A stretch of 64,000 nucleotides of DNA from positions 79,039 through 143,038 of the forward strand of contig JASEFK010000008.1 of NCBI GenBank assembly GCA_030019255.1, in the 5' to 3' direction. Below the pieces are notes generated by a model that was not told the DNA's origin, ran no database searches, and saw only the letters and a program-made list of their open reading frames with translations. Shown in pieces: positions 24,696-33,345 of the stretch. A program made the position numbers and the translations under genes. The number at the start of each line of letters is the position of its first letter. Within the stretch, counting starts at the first letter, position 1. The stretch is from Actinomycetota bacterium (GTDB taxonomy: Bacteria; Actinomycetota; Geothermincolia; Geothermincolales; RBG-13-55-18).

Positions 24696-24947
24696 GTGGA
24701 GGAGAGGTTTCCCGCATTCCGTGCCAAGGCCGAGGAGGTCATACGGAGAGTCTCGAGCCTGGAGGGGGAGGAGGACTACCGCGAGCTTCTCTGCGGAGAT
24801 TGTCCCTTTTATCACCATGGAGAGGAGGAGAACGAGGAATGTGGAAGTTACCGCCTCCTCCGTGCCCTCCTGGAGGCCGGGGCCCTTGATCTCAAGGCTT
24901 TGCTCGAGGCCCTAGACGGAAACGGTCCGCGGAACCGGCAGCCGTGA
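24696..24947 (+). CDS. Small Cys-containing protein of unknown function
   Basis: An 83-residue protein translated from a GTG that follows a perfect AAGGAGG by five bases, which makes it a credible gene. After a helical start it has LLCGDCPFYHHGEEENEECG, three cysteines and two histidines that could bind a metal or Fe-S cluster, then a helical Leu/Ala-rich tail. I do not recognise the family. It is 226 bp upstream of the radical SAM gene on the same strand and may belong to that locus. The CGDCPF motif recalls the possible small ORF at 14876-15064. Confidence 0.65.
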   Translation: MEERFPAFRAKAEEVIRRVSSLEGEEDYRELLCGDCPFYHHGEEENEECGSYRLLRALLEAGALDLKALLEALDGNGPRNRQP

Positions 24948-25173
24948 ACCGCGGAGGCGGTACACGCCAGATCTTGCAGGCTGGAATTGACGACCTCAAA
25001 CTTGCCGAAATGTCCTTAAAGTGCAAGCCGGAGGGGATACCGGGTTTCGCGGGTCGGTGGAGACAAAGTCAATCGCGTTTCCCGCCGGGAACGTAAATGT
25101 TGAAAGAAACGGCCCACGCTTCGTACAGCCCGGGCTCCGGGGTGAACGGAACCAGCAAGGGGAGTGAAAGTTC

Positions 25174-26358
25174 GTGGAGGGCAGAAGCGCCTACCCCCGG
25201 CTCCAGGCCGGGGTCTACCTCAAACAATTGGAGAAACCATGCGTTTACGACACGCGCACCGATGAGCTGTACGAGCTATCCCCGGAGGCCATGACCTTCC
25301 TCTGCCGGTGCGACGGCAGCCGCAACCTCGGGGAGCTGCGGCCGGAGGAAGGCTTCCTAGCTTACTGCCTGGAGGAGGGCATCCTTGAAATACTGGAACG
25401 GCCCGAACCCTCGCCTTTAAAGGTGGGGATCAACGAGCTCCCTTCCCTGCGCTACCTGATGGTGGAGGTGACCGAGCGCTGCAACCTGCGCTGCCGTCAC
25501 TGTTACCTGGGAGAGGCCGGGGAGAAGGATCTGGAACCCGCTATACTCCTTCGTATACTGGACGATTTCGATGACCTGGGGGGCTTGCGCCTGATGGTGA
25601 CCGGTGGTGAACCTCTCCTCTATCCCTATTTGGACCGCCTCAACCGGGCCCTGGGGGGCAGGAGCTTCCGCCCCGTGCTCATCACCAACGGCACCCTCCT
25701 GGACCGGAGAATGATAACCACCCTTAACTTCCGGGAAATCCAGTTCTCCCTGGACGGCCTGGAGGAAGGACACGACTTCCTGCGTGGAAAGGGCACTTTC
25801 CGGAAGGTCATGGAGGCCATGAAGAAAGCTCTCCATGCCGACCTTGAGGTTTCCGTGGCCACAGTCATCCACAGGAAAAACGTGCATGAGTTGGAAAAGC
25901 TTGGCAAGATGCTGGCGGACATGGGGGTATCTTCCTGGACCCTCGAATACCCGGTGGCCTGTGGACGCCTGGCCGATAACCCGGACCTTATGCTCGGGGT
26001 GGACGAAGCCGCTCCCCTCTTCGACTTGGAATGGGGTTCCGGTCCCCACGCTGGGGAAGGCGGTTATGCCTGCGGGGCCCACCTGGCGGCGGTGGACGCG
26101 TCGGGCCGCCTCATCAAGTGCGGCTACTACCGTGAATTGAGCGGGGGTTCGGCGGGCGGGGGACTGCGCTCCGCCTGGCGCGCCCTTCCCAAGATGCGCC
26201 TGGAGGGTTCCTGTACTTCGTGCCCCGCGCTCGAGGAATGCGGGGGCGGATGCCGCTACCGCGCCGAGCTCATGGAGGGACCCGGGGGAAGGGACCTGCT
26301 CATGTGCGCCCGCCTGGGTATGCTCCAGCAGAAGGTGCAGCCCCCACGCCGCGCTTGA
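25174..26358 (+). CDS. Radical SAM/SPASM peptide maturase with N-terminal PqqD-like domain
   Basis: A 394-residue enzyme in three parts. Residues about 12-75 look like a PqqD-type RiPP recognition element (YDTRTDELYELSPEAMTFLC, a D-G-S-R turn, then a short helix). Residues about 92-270 are a radical SAM domain with Cys103, 107 and 110 in RCNLRCRHCY and the TGGEP glycine motif. The C-terminal SPASM region has about seven cysteines, including CTSCPALEECGGGCRYR, for auxiliary clusters. This architecture is typical of enzymes that install thioether or C-C crosslinks in ribosomal peptides. Start is GTG after GGGGAG. The 21-codon Cys-rich peptide gene 260 bp downstream is the natural substrate candidate. 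Confidence 0.88.
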   Translation: MEGRSAYPRLQAGVYLKQLEKPCVYDTRTDELYELSPEAMTFLCRCDGSRNLGELRPEEGFLAYCLEEGILEILERPEPSPLKVGINELPSLRYLMVEVTERCNLRCRHCYLGEAGEKDLEPAILLRILDDFDDLGGLRLMVTGGEPLLYPYLDRLNRALGGRSFRPVLITNGTLLDRRMITTLNFREIQFSLDGLEEGHDFLRGKGTFRKVMEAMKKALHADLEVSVATVIHRKNVHELEKLGKMLADMGVSSWTLEYPVACGRLADNPDLMLGVDEAAPLFDLEWGSGPHAGEGGYACGAHLAAVDASGRLIKCGYYRELSGGSAGGGLRSAWRALPKMRLEGSCTSCPALEECGGGCRYRAELMEGPGGRDLLMCARLGMLQQKVQPPRRA

Positions 26359-26576
26359 TCTCCTCGGGCCCCCTGGAAAACCCCAACTTCGCCCGCGGGA
26401 GAAACGACCTCCGAGTGCGAGAAGCGTGCACGCCGACCCCCCGGCCATTCCATGCAACCTGCCAGGAAATGACTTGTGAAAAGGGCCTCCCGGAATCTTT
26501 TCATTGCCTCATCTCGAATATGCAGGTACCCGGAAAATACTTCCTGCGCCCCGGTTTATCCTTTCCCCGACCGGTG

Positions 26577-26582
26577 TATAAT
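26577..26582 (+). promoter_or_regulatory. -10 box of the Cys-rich peptide gene
   Basis: A consensus TATAAT preceded directly by TG, in an AT-rich patch 36 bp before the peptide start codon. A weak -35 candidate TTTATC lies 16 bp upstream. It suggests the peptide is expressed from its own promoter in addition to any read-through from the maturase gene. Confidence 0.55.
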
Positions 26583-26617
26583 AATATTAAGGAACCCACT
26601 ACCAAGGAGGTGGTGAG

Positions 26618-26683
26618 ATGAGGATCACGAAGATCCCCAGGAAGAAGGGCGGAACCTGCAAGTGCAATAAGAGCTGCGGCTGA
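26618..26683 (+). CDS. 21-residue Cys-rich peptide, candidate RiPP precursor
   Basis: The ATG is preceded by AAGGAGGTGGTGAG, the strongest ribosome binding site in the area. The frame encodes 21 residues: a basic leader (MRITKIPRKK), a Gly-Gly, and a C-terminal core TCKCNKSCG with three cysteines, then TGA. A strong terminator starts 11 bp after the stop, so the transcript is dedicated to this peptide. The Gly-Gly fits a leader cleavage site and the Cys/Thr/Ser/Asn core suits thioether crosslinking by the upstream radical SAM/SPASM enzyme. No transporter or peptidase is adjacent. A metal-binding microprotein is the alternative. The precursor role is inference from context. Confidence 0.75.
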   Translation: MRITKIPRKKGGTCKCNKSCG

Positions 26684-26694
26684 TACGCCCGAAA

Positions 26695-26726
26695 ACAGGG
26701 AGGCCGGACGGCCTCCCTGTTTTTTT
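26695..26726 (+). terminator. Strong Rho-independent terminator after the peptide gene
   Basis: A perfect 11-bp stem (ACAGGGAGGCC and complement) with a GGAC loop, followed by seven Ts. The AAAA on the left side means it can also work for the convergent minus-strand gene ending at 26738. Confidence 0.92.
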
Positions 26727-26737
26727 CTTATGCGCTC

Positions 26738-27835
26738 CTATTTCCTACGCATGGAGGCCATGAACTCCTCCCTGGTGGGCACCAGCGTGGTTTCGTCACG
26801 CCTCTTCAGGGCTATGGCTCCACCCGTGCAGTTGGTAACGCATACCCCACAACCCAGGCACAGCCTGCGATCGACCCGGGCCAGCTCGTGCTCGTCCAGG
26901 CCCACCGCGCCCACCGGGCACCTCTCCTCGCACTCCCCGCATCCCACGCACGTCTCCCGGTCCACGCGCGCCAGGTAGCTGGAGGTGTTTACCGCGTTGT
27001 CGAACCTCAACTCCAGCCTGCCCCTCATGAACACACAGCAGCAGGAACAGCAGCAGCACAGGGTGTTTACCTCTCCCTGGTAGTTGTCGGTCAAGAAAAT
27101 CAGGCCCGCCTCGCGGGCTTCCTCCAGCTTGCGCACCGATTCCTCGAGCGAAATCTCCCATCCCATCCCCTGCTCCGCCAGGAAACGACCGAAGGAACCG
27201 AAGTGGAAACAGTTTTCCCTTTCGTGGTCGCAACCGCCCCCCGCATAGGCCGCCATTGTTCGGCAGGCGCAGTGGGACACGGCCCGGAAGGAAGCCTGTT
27301 CCACCAGCTCCTTGGCCGTCTCGAAGGGGAGGATCTCCGCCGCCTCGTCGATGTCCTCCTCCAGGGGGACCACCCTCACCAGGGGGAGTTCCCGGTCAGC
27401 TATTTCCCTTCCCCAGGCCTTGCGGAAGTAGCGTAACCACAGGTCCGCCAGCCGCCGCGCTTCCTCGGTGTCCCGACCCGTCCAGAAGGGCGCTTCCCTG
27501 AGGCCCATCAAGCCGGGCACAAGGCGGTAACTGGCCACTCCATCCTTCAACTCCTTGTACACGATACCCCTGGAGGCCATGGCATCCAGGGCGCCTTGAA
27601 GCTCATCCTCGGGCATTCCCAGCTCGGCGGCGATGTCCGGGAGGGGCGTGTCCCGATAGGGAAGCCGCGCCGCCAGCCGGGCCTCCTCGGGTTCGAAGAG
27701 AACGCGCAGTATCTCCAGCCGTTCCTCGCTCGGGGGAAAGCCGACCGGCATGCCGTCGAGATGTTCAGCCAGCGCGGAATAGACCTCGTCCTCCAACACC
27801 ATCACCCCCGCTTCCGACTCCTTAAATTTTAACAT
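26738..27835 (-). CDS. 4Fe-4S dicluster ferredoxin-type protein with Cys-rich middle
   Basis: A 365-residue protein. Residues about 55-105 look like a winged-helix (LPDIAAELGMPEDELQGALD). The middle has SHCACRTMAAYAGGGCDH with further Cys and His, then an unusual run CCCCSCCC near residue 260. The C-terminus carries two ferredoxin motifs, CVGCGECEERCP and CLGCGVCVTNC, each for a [4Fe-4S] cluster. Similar proteins occur in anaerobes as electron carriers or regulators near oxidoreductases. No membrane segment. The N-terminal start is uncertain; a second ATG at codon 12 has a better ribosome binding site. Convergent with the peptide gene, so a link to it is not implied. Confidence 0.85.
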   Translation of the reverse strand: MLKFKESEAGVMVLEDEVYSALAEHLDGMPVGFPPSEERLEILRVLFEPEEARLAARLPYRDTPLPDIAAELGMPEDELQGALDAMASRGIVYKELKDGVASYRLVPGLMGLREAPFWTGRDTEEARRLADLWLRYFRKAWGREIADRELPLVRVVPLEEDIDEAAEILPFETAKELVEQASFRAVSHCACRTMAAYAGGGCDHERENCFHFGSFGRFLAEQGMGWEISLEESVRKLEEAREAGLIFLTDNYQGEVNTLCCCCSCCCVFMRGRLELRFDNAVNTSSYLARVDRETCVGCGECEERCPVGAVGLDEHELARVDRRLCLGCGVCVTNCTGGAIALKRRDETTLVPTREEFMASMRRK

Positions 27836-28059
27836 CCCTGCGGTGGAGTCAAGCAGAGCCGGGATGGGTTAGACGGTTACCCTTCCGCCCGCGCATCCTT
27901 CGGAGTTACCTTCGGAAGCCGGCGCCGCTCCCCCTTTATCCGGCCTTCTCCGGCAACGGGAGTTCGGGTTTCCCGACCGCCCCCACAAGGAATAACCGGA
28001 GCCCACGATGGCCGGAAGGTCGTCCTTCATGACCCCAGCCGGGGAACATGGGTACGGGA

Positions 28060-29433
28060 CTACAATTCTCCGCCCACCACGGAACGGAGAAACTCCATCG
28101 GCGGCAGGGATTCCTTCCCGGGAACCTTTCCCTCCCCCGCCGGGTGGTCATAGCCCCGCCTCGGGATGGAGGTGTATTCCGCCGCATCGAAGAGGGTTGC
28201 CTGCCGTGTAAGCGCCCTTCCACCGCTGCCGGGGGATTCCAGTTCCCGGCGCAGGCGCTCCGGGTCGGGTTCCCCTTTCTGGAAATACCTGCCATTGCAG
28301 GTTATGAACCACCGCGCCCTCCTCACCGCCACTCCCAGCCGGGCCAGGGAATGGAGGTCCAGGGAATGGTGGCGCCGTGAGGAGATTATCCTGCGGGCGG
28401 AACGCGGCCCGATGCCCGGGACGCGCAACAACTCCTGGAAACCGGCCCGGTTGACCTCCACGGGGAAGAATTCCGGGTTGCGCAGGGCCCATGCCGACTT
28501 GGGGTCCAGCTCCTCCTCCAGCCGGGGGCGCTCCTCGTCCAGCAGCTCCTCCACGCGGAACCCGTAGCGGCGGATAAGCCAGTCGGCCTGGTAGAGCCGG
28601 TGTTCGCGCAGGAGGGGCGGCTCCCGCAGCGCAGGGAGGCGCGGGTCGTCGGAGACGGGAAAGAATGCCGAATAGTAAACCCGGCGGAGGCCGAAATCCC
28701 GGTACAGTCCCTCCGCCAGCTCCATGATCTCCAGATCGCTCTCCGGCGTGGCCCCCACGATGAGCTGGGTGGTCTGCCCGGCGCGAAGAAAAGCGAGGTC
28801 ACGCCACGATCCGCGGGAAGCCTTGAGTTCCCTTCCGGCCTCCTCTTGCCGCTTTATCTCCCTCATGGGGGAGAGGATATCCTCCCTTCTCTTGTCCGGG
28901 GCCAGGCGGCGGAGACTGCCCTCCGTGGGCAACTCGATGTTCACGCTGAGGCGATCGGCGTAGAGCCCCGCCTCGCGCACCATCTCCGGCGAGGCGCCGG
29001 GGATGACCTTGAGGTGGATGTAGCCCCGGAACCCTTGCTCCACCCTGAGTTCCCTGGCCGCCAGCACCAGCTTCTCCATGGTGTGGTCCGGGTTCCTCCA
29101 CACCGCCGAGCTGAGGAACAGGCCCCGGACCAGGCCCCTACGGTAATAGCTCATGGTAATCTCTGCCACCTCCACCGGGGTGAGGGACGCCCGGGGCCGG
29201 GAGGCCGAGGCACGGTTAACACAATAGGCGCAATCGTACACGCAGCGGTTGCTGAGGAGTATCTTGAGCACCGGAAGACACCGGCCGTCGTCGGACCAGG
29301 TGTGATATATCCCGGGGATGGACTGCCCGCCGCCTCCCGGAACTTCCTCCGCCGCCCGGGAGCTCCTCGAGGAACAGGTCACGTCGAACCTGGCAGCCGC
29401 CCCCAATATCTTCAGCTTCTCCTCCAGGTCCAT
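28060..29433 (-). CDS. Putative DNA modification/repair radical SAM protein (UDG-linked type)
   Basis: A 457-residue protein matching the radical SAM family found next to uracil-DNA-glycosylase-like genes. It opens with MDLEEKLKILGAAARFDVTC and then has the cluster motif RCVYDCAYC, the TPVEVAEI segment, and near residue 340 a helix-hairpin-helix of the DNA-binding type (LLRVPGIGPRSARRI). The ATG at 29433 is chosen because family members begin this way; the frame is open upstream to 29763 but the added residues look non-coding. The usual glycosylase partner is not adjacent here. Its reaction is unknown; the DNA-repair role is inferred from family context. Confidence 0.88.
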   Translation of the reverse strand: MDLEEKLKILGAAARFDVTCSSRSSRAAEEVPGGGGQSIPGIYHTWSDDGRCLPVLKILLSNRCVYDCAYCVNRASASRPRASLTPVEVAEITMSYYRRGLVRGLFLSSAVWRNPDHTMEKLVLAARELRVEQGFRGYIHLKVIPGASPEMVREAGLYADRLSVNIELPTEGSLRRLAPDKRREDILSPMREIKRQEEAGRELKASRGSWRDLAFLRAGQTTQLIVGATPESDLEIMELAEGLYRDFGLRRVYYSAFFPVSDDPRLPALREPPLLREHRLYQADWLIRRYGFRVEELLDEERPRLEEELDPKSAWALRNPEFFPVEVNRAGFQELLRVPGIGPRSARRIISSRRHHSLDLHSLARLGVAVRRARWFITCNGRYFQKGEPDPERLRRELESPGSGGRALTRQATLFDAAEYTSIPRRGYDHPAGEGKVPGKESLPPMEFLRSVVGGEL

Positions 29434-29766
29434 CCTCGTCCCCCGCCTGCCCTTCCACTCGCGAACCGTGAGTCTTCCGTCCCCGGAGACAACCGTGAAT
29501 CTTCCATCCCCGGAGACAATTAAATTATGGGCCGGGGGACTGACAGGAACCCGGGCGACCCCGGAACCCTTGCCGCACAACGTCGCTGCGGGGCCAGCTT
29601 CCAGGCGCACGGCGCTACCGGCCGCCATCTTTTCTCCCGTGTCCCCGGTCGGGTTCCAGGCTTTATCGTGCGACGGGGAGGACATTTCCGCGGGTGGCTC
29701 ATGCGTAGGGCCCGGGATGCGGGAGTTCGGCGTTAAAGGTCCCCTTCTCCGGTGCCGGGACACCCC
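29434..29766. other. Intergenic region with tandem repeat
   Basis: 333 bp between two minus-strand genes, containing the 27-bp tandem repeat at 29464-29517. The frame of the radical SAM gene stays open through most of it, but composition and the absence of family likeness argue against coding. Confidence 0.45.
29464..29517. repeat. 27-bp tandem repeat, two copies
   Basis: Two directly adjacent copies, 29464-29490 and 29491-29517, each beginning AACCGTGA and ending CCCCGGAGAC, with two differences. They lie about 30 bp upstream of the radical SAM gene start, so could affect its leader, and resemble the GGGGACGG-containing repeats near 5252. Confidence 0.85.
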
Positions 29767-30603
29767 CTACCTTATGACCGGTGAGGGCTCCTCTCCCAGG
29801 GGGTTCATGCGCAGGGCCAGGGAGTAGAGGTAGGGGTAGTTCTTCTTGAGGTGCTCCAGGTAGACCAGCCACTCCCGGATGAGCAACCGGTAGGCGCGGG
29901 CGATGTCCGCGCACAAGTGCTCGGTATCCATCTCCGGCAGGTTCTCGAGTATCTCGCGGTACTTGAGCTCCTCGGTGAGGTGGAACACCGACCAAAGCAG
30001 GTCGGTGAAGGTCTCATGCTCCAGGAGGGCGGGGTTCTCCAGGAGGGTCAGCAGGAACTCGCGCCGGGAGAGAAGGAAGAGGCGCATCCCGTCGAGCAGG
30101 TCGTCCCTCGCGGTGATCTCGCATTCGTGCTTCAGCACCGCCGATTCCGCCCGCCGGAAGTCCTCCTCCTCCCACTCCGGATCCGCCGCGAGGCACTCCC
30201 GGATCTCCTGGCAACGGGTGTCGAACTCGGCAAAGTAGCCCAGGAGCTGCATGCCCATCTCGCTGAAGAAGGCCCCGATGACCATGTTCAGCTTCTCCAT
30301 GCGGCTCCGCTTTTCCCGCACCTCAAGGAGGCGGTGCACGATGATGGTCACCAGGAGGACCTCGATGGGCATGAAGGCCAAGTCCCCCAGCATGTAGATG
30401 AAGATGTGGTGCACGTCCCGGAATATCAAGTAGTGCAGGAAATAGAGCACGGCGGAAAAGAAAAGCAGTCCCGCACCCAAGTAGAAGTACCATCCCCGGT
30501 ACCAGCGGTTCTCCCGGCCCTCCTCCAGCTTCCTCACCCCTCCCGCCCAGGACCTTGCCGCCTTGATCGCAAGCCGCTTACGCCCTTCCCCGCGAAGGCT
30601 CAC
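29767..30603 (-). CDS. Uncharacterised membrane protein with two transmembrane helices
   Basis: A 278-residue protein. Two hydrophobic helices at about residues 38-60 (WYFYLGAGLLFFSAVLYFLH) and 68-92 (YMLGDLAFMPIEVLLVTIIV) are followed by a long charged helical domain of about 185 residues that should lie in the cytoplasm. The family is unknown to me. It may act as a membrane-bound adaptor. The start is a GTG without a strong ribosome binding site. It precedes the radical SAM gene on the same strand by over 300 bp, so they need not be one operon. Confidence 0.75.
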   Translation of the reverse strand: MSLRGEGRKRLAIKAARSWAGGVRKLEEGRENRWYRGWYFYLGAGLLFFSAVLYFLHYLIFRDVHHIFIYMLGDLAFMPIEVLLVTIIVHRLLEVREKRSRMEKLNMVIGAFFSEMGMQLLGYFAEFDTRCQEIRECLAADPEWEEEDFRRAESAVLKHECEITARDDLLDGMRLFLLSRREFLLTLLENPALLEHETFTDLLWSVFHLTEELKYREILENLPEMDTEHLCADIARAYRLLIREWLVYLEHLKKNYPYLYSLALRMNPLGEEPSPVIR

Positions 30604-31062
30604 CTGGAGTTGTGATTTATTTTACCCCATCGCCGGGGACTAACCCCGCTTAAAACCCCTCTTGATGGCTCGCAATAAGTCTCTCGTGCCCCTTTCCCCC
30701 GATCCGCATTTCGAAGCAAAAGGCACCCTGGCAGGAAAAAGGATAAAATCCCCCTACCCTTAAGTGGACTGGTACGCGAAAAGGAGACGAACCGGTCTCT
30801 ACCCCATCGGTATTCACTTCACCGCTCTCAAAAATAAGGAGAGTTCCCGCAATCATCCGGAAAAAGCGTGATTACCAGCGGGCCGGCGCGGTTCGGGCAG
30901 TGCCTCTTCCTTCTTTTTGTTATCATGTTATCGGTCGGCAGAGGGAAACTAGGGGGCCCCGAGGGGGCTGTGAAATAGACATCTCTGGTGCGACTTCGCT
31001 TCGCGGTTCCCGGTTTCTTCACGCCGAAGGGGCGCCGTTCTCAAGTTTCAGGGAGGAGGAAG
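30604..31062. other. Divergent intergenic region
   Basis: About 460 bp between a minus-strand membrane protein gene and a plus-strand flavoprotein gene. It contains GTTATCATGTTATC near 30918, a possible direct repeat or promoter element. In-frame codons of the flavoprotein run upstream to 30988, but the GGGAGGAGG before 31063 marks the start. No other gene seen. Confidence 0.4.
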
Positions 31063-32886
31063 ATGGCTGAGGAAAAGGCCCTTTCCTCGGAGCTGGAGGC
31101 CGCTTCCCTCACCTCCGTGGATACGCGGGAAGAAGCGACCGGCCCAGCCGCGGCGGAACCTGCCCCCGAACCGGAGCCGGGACCGGAACCCGCGGACGCG
31201 GAGGGCGGGGAGGAAGAGGAATACGACATCATCGTGGTGGGGGCCGGGTTCGGGGGCCCGGTGGCAGCTTACAAGTGCGCCAGGGCCGGGCTGCGGGTCC
31301 TCATGCTGGAAAGGTCGGCCCGGGTGGGGGAGAAGGTCATCTCCGGACTGACCATTCCCTTCTACGGGTTCCTCTTCGGCCCCGCATTCATACGCGACGG
31401 CAATCCCCCCATCGAGAGACCGGTGGACGGGATAATCAACTACATCATCAAGGACATCAACGCCGGGGACATCGAGGTGGACGACTCCCTGCGCATCCCC
31501 CGTCCCCTTTCCCCGGTCATCTCCTTCGGGTACAACGCCTACTGTCGCCCCTTCTGCCAGTGGGAGGCGGAGAAGGCGGTGGAGGCGGGCGCTGAGCTGC
31601 GTACCTCCACCACCGTGACGGACCTCCTCATGGAGGACGGCAAGGTGGTGGGGGTGGTCACCGAATCCGGAGAGAGGATAAGGGCCCGCCTGGTCATCGA
31701 CGCCGAGGGCTCCCAGGGGCTCCTGGCGGTGAAGGCCGGGGTGCGGGAGAAGTACCCGCCTGAGGTCATCTCCCTGGCCGACGTTTACGATTACCGCATG
31801 GACAAGGAGGACGTGGACCGCGTCATGGGCTACACCCTGCGCTTCTGCTGGGGGTGGGACGAGCAGCGCATCGCGCCTCCCCTGGGGCACGGCAACGGGC
31901 TCATGGTCTGGCCCTACCGGGAGAGCGTGCACTTCTGCCAGGACCAGTGCCTGCGCCTGGATGAAGGTGAGGTTCCCAACCTACGCCGCCTCTTCCAGGA
32001 ATACCATGACAACATCACCGCCAAGCTTCCCTGGTGGAGGGAGGAGGTGGCCCCCCGGGCCGAGCTGAGGGCGCGCATGTGGGAGGGATTCGAGATATTC
32101 GTGGGCCTGGACCGCAAGCTGCGGGAGATGCCCAGCGTGGCCGACGGGATCATCCTGGTAGGGGACGCCGCCGGGCTGGAGGGCACGGAGCTCTGCGACG
32201 GGGTCCCCGCCGCCTGGTTCTCCGCGGACATCGCCGCCGACGTGGCCATTGAGGCCCTGCGCGCGGGCGACGTTTCCAGGGACTTCCTGCGCCGCTACGA
32301 GGAGCGCGTAAGGGACCATCCCATCATCCAGTGGTCCATCACCGCCACCAACCGCTATAACCTGCGCTTCGCCCAGGAACACCACGACCTGGAGGAGCTG
32401 AAGCGGTACGTGCATAACGGATGGGGACTGGGGGGCTTCACCCACATGAGCACTCCCCTCGTGAAGATGATCCTCCGTGCCCTGCAGGAGGACCCCACCC
32501 TGCCCGCCTCCTGGATCCGGATGTTCTTCCGATATTACTACAACTGGCTGCACGAGCGTTACGATTACAGTGAGGGTAAGCCGGCTCCCAACCGCGCGGG
32601 CATGCGGGAACCCGTGGCCGCCCAGTTTCTCTTCAAGTCCGCGCTGAAGGGGCTTGATTTCCTCCTCCGAGCCGGAGGACCCATCATCCGCGCCGCCGCC
32701 CGCCTCCTGGAACCGCTCTCCGGGCTGGCCAACCCGGCCATGAAGGCCCTGCTGCCCCTGGTGGAAGCCCTGGTGAGGGGGATGGTCAGGCTGGAACCGC
32801 TGATGGAACCCGTCACGAAAAGGATTACCGACTTCGTCTCCCGCGCCGATCCCTCCACCTTCGACCATCCAGGGAGAAAGTGTTGA
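31063..32886 (+). CDS. FAD-dependent oxidoreductase, FixC/geranylgeranyl-reductase family
   Basis: A 607-residue flavoprotein. After an unusual Glu/Pro-rich N-terminal 55 residues comes the Rossmann motif DIIVVGAGFGGPVAAYKCA, the VISFGYNAYCRPFC region of FixC-like proteins, and a second FAD motif IILVGDAAGLEGTELCDGV. The last 90 residues form an extra amphipathic helical tail (LFKSALKGLDFLLRAGG and following). FixC-type proteins oxidise ETF or reduce isoprenoid double bonds; here a role in electron transfer from the acyl-CoA dehydrogenases to a membrane carrier is possible, but no FixABX genes are adjacent. Start ATG follows GGGAGGAGG by six bases. Confidence 0.85.
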   Translation: MAEEKALSSELEAASLTSVDTREEATGPAAAEPAPEPEPGPEPADAEGGEEEEYDIIVVGAGFGGPVAAYKCARAGLRVLMLERSARVGEKVISGLTIPFYGFLFGPAFIRDGNPPIERPVDGIINYIIKDINAGDIEVDDSLRIPRPLSPVISFGYNAYCRPFCQWEAEKAVEAGAELRTSTTVTDLLMEDGKVVGVVTESGERIRARLVIDAEGSQGLLAVKAGVREKYPPEVISLADVYDYRMDKEDVDRVMGYTLRFCWGWDEQRIAPPLGHGNGLMVWPYRESVHFCQDQCLRLDEGEVPNLRRLFQEYHDNITAKLPWWREEVAPRAELRARMWEGFEIFVGLDRKLREMPSVADGIILVGDAAGLEGTELCDGVPAAWFSADIAADVAIEALRAGDVSRDFLRRYEERVRDHPIIQWSITATNRYNLRFAQEHHDLEELKRYVHNGWGLGGFTHMSTPLVKMILRALQEDPTLPASWIRMFFRYYYNWLHERYDYSEGKPAPNRAGMREPVAAQFLFKSALKGLDFLLRAGGPIIRAAARLLEPLSGLANPAMKALLPLVEALVRGMVRLEPLMEPVTKRITDFVSRADPSTFDHPGRKC

Positions 32887-32982
32887 GAAGAGCTTGTTCC
32901 TTCGGTGGAGTGATCGGATCAGGCGGCTATGATCTTCGGGCACTCGCCGCAACCCCTCCTTTCCTCGGAGGAGGAAGGCGGC

Positions 32983-33345
32983 TCAGGAAAGCACCCTCTT
33001 CACCACCTCCACGACCTTGGAGGGCTGGAAGGGCTTGGTGATGAAGTCCTTGACCCCCGCCTCGAGGGCCTCGAGCATGAGCTGTTTCTCCCCCAGGGCG
33101 CTGCAGATGATGATGCGCGCCTGGGGGTCCAGGGCCAGGATGTTGCGCACCGCGGTCATGCCGTCCATCTCCGGCATGTTGATGTCCATGATCACCAGGT
33201 CCGGCTTCCACCGGTTGTAGGCCCAGATGGCTTCCGTCCCCGTCTCCGCCTCCACCACCGCGGTGTACCCGTTCTCGGTGAGGATGTTGCGCAGCATCAT
33301 GCGCGTAAAGAGGGCGTCGTCAGCTATGAGTATGGTCTTGGCCAC
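32983..33345 (-). CDS. Single-domain response regulator (CheY-like)
   Basis: A 120-residue receiver domain without output domain. Acidic pocket residues are in ILIADDALF, the phospho-acceptor aspartate is in LVIMDINMPEMDG, and the conserved Thr/Ser and Lys are in IIICSALGE and FITKPF. The start is GTG at 33345, preceded by GGAGGCGAG; earlier codons are not needed. It is the last gene of a run with two histidine kinases upstream on the same strand, 128 bp after the MEDS kinase, so it is their probable phosphate acceptor and may pass the signal to another protein. Confidence 0.92.
   Translation of the reverse strand: MAKTILIADDALFTRMMLRNILTENGYTAVVEAETGTEAIWAYNRWKPDLVIMDINMPEMDGMTAVRNILALDPQARIIICSALGEKQLMLEALEAGVKDFITKPFQPSKVVEVVKRVLS

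Noticed and set aside
26681..26726. The TGA of the Cys-rich peptide as a selenocysteine codon with a downstream SECIS hairpin
   Set aside because: The hairpin beginning 11 bases later has a perfect stem and seven Ts and is best read as a terminator; no coding sequence continues past it.
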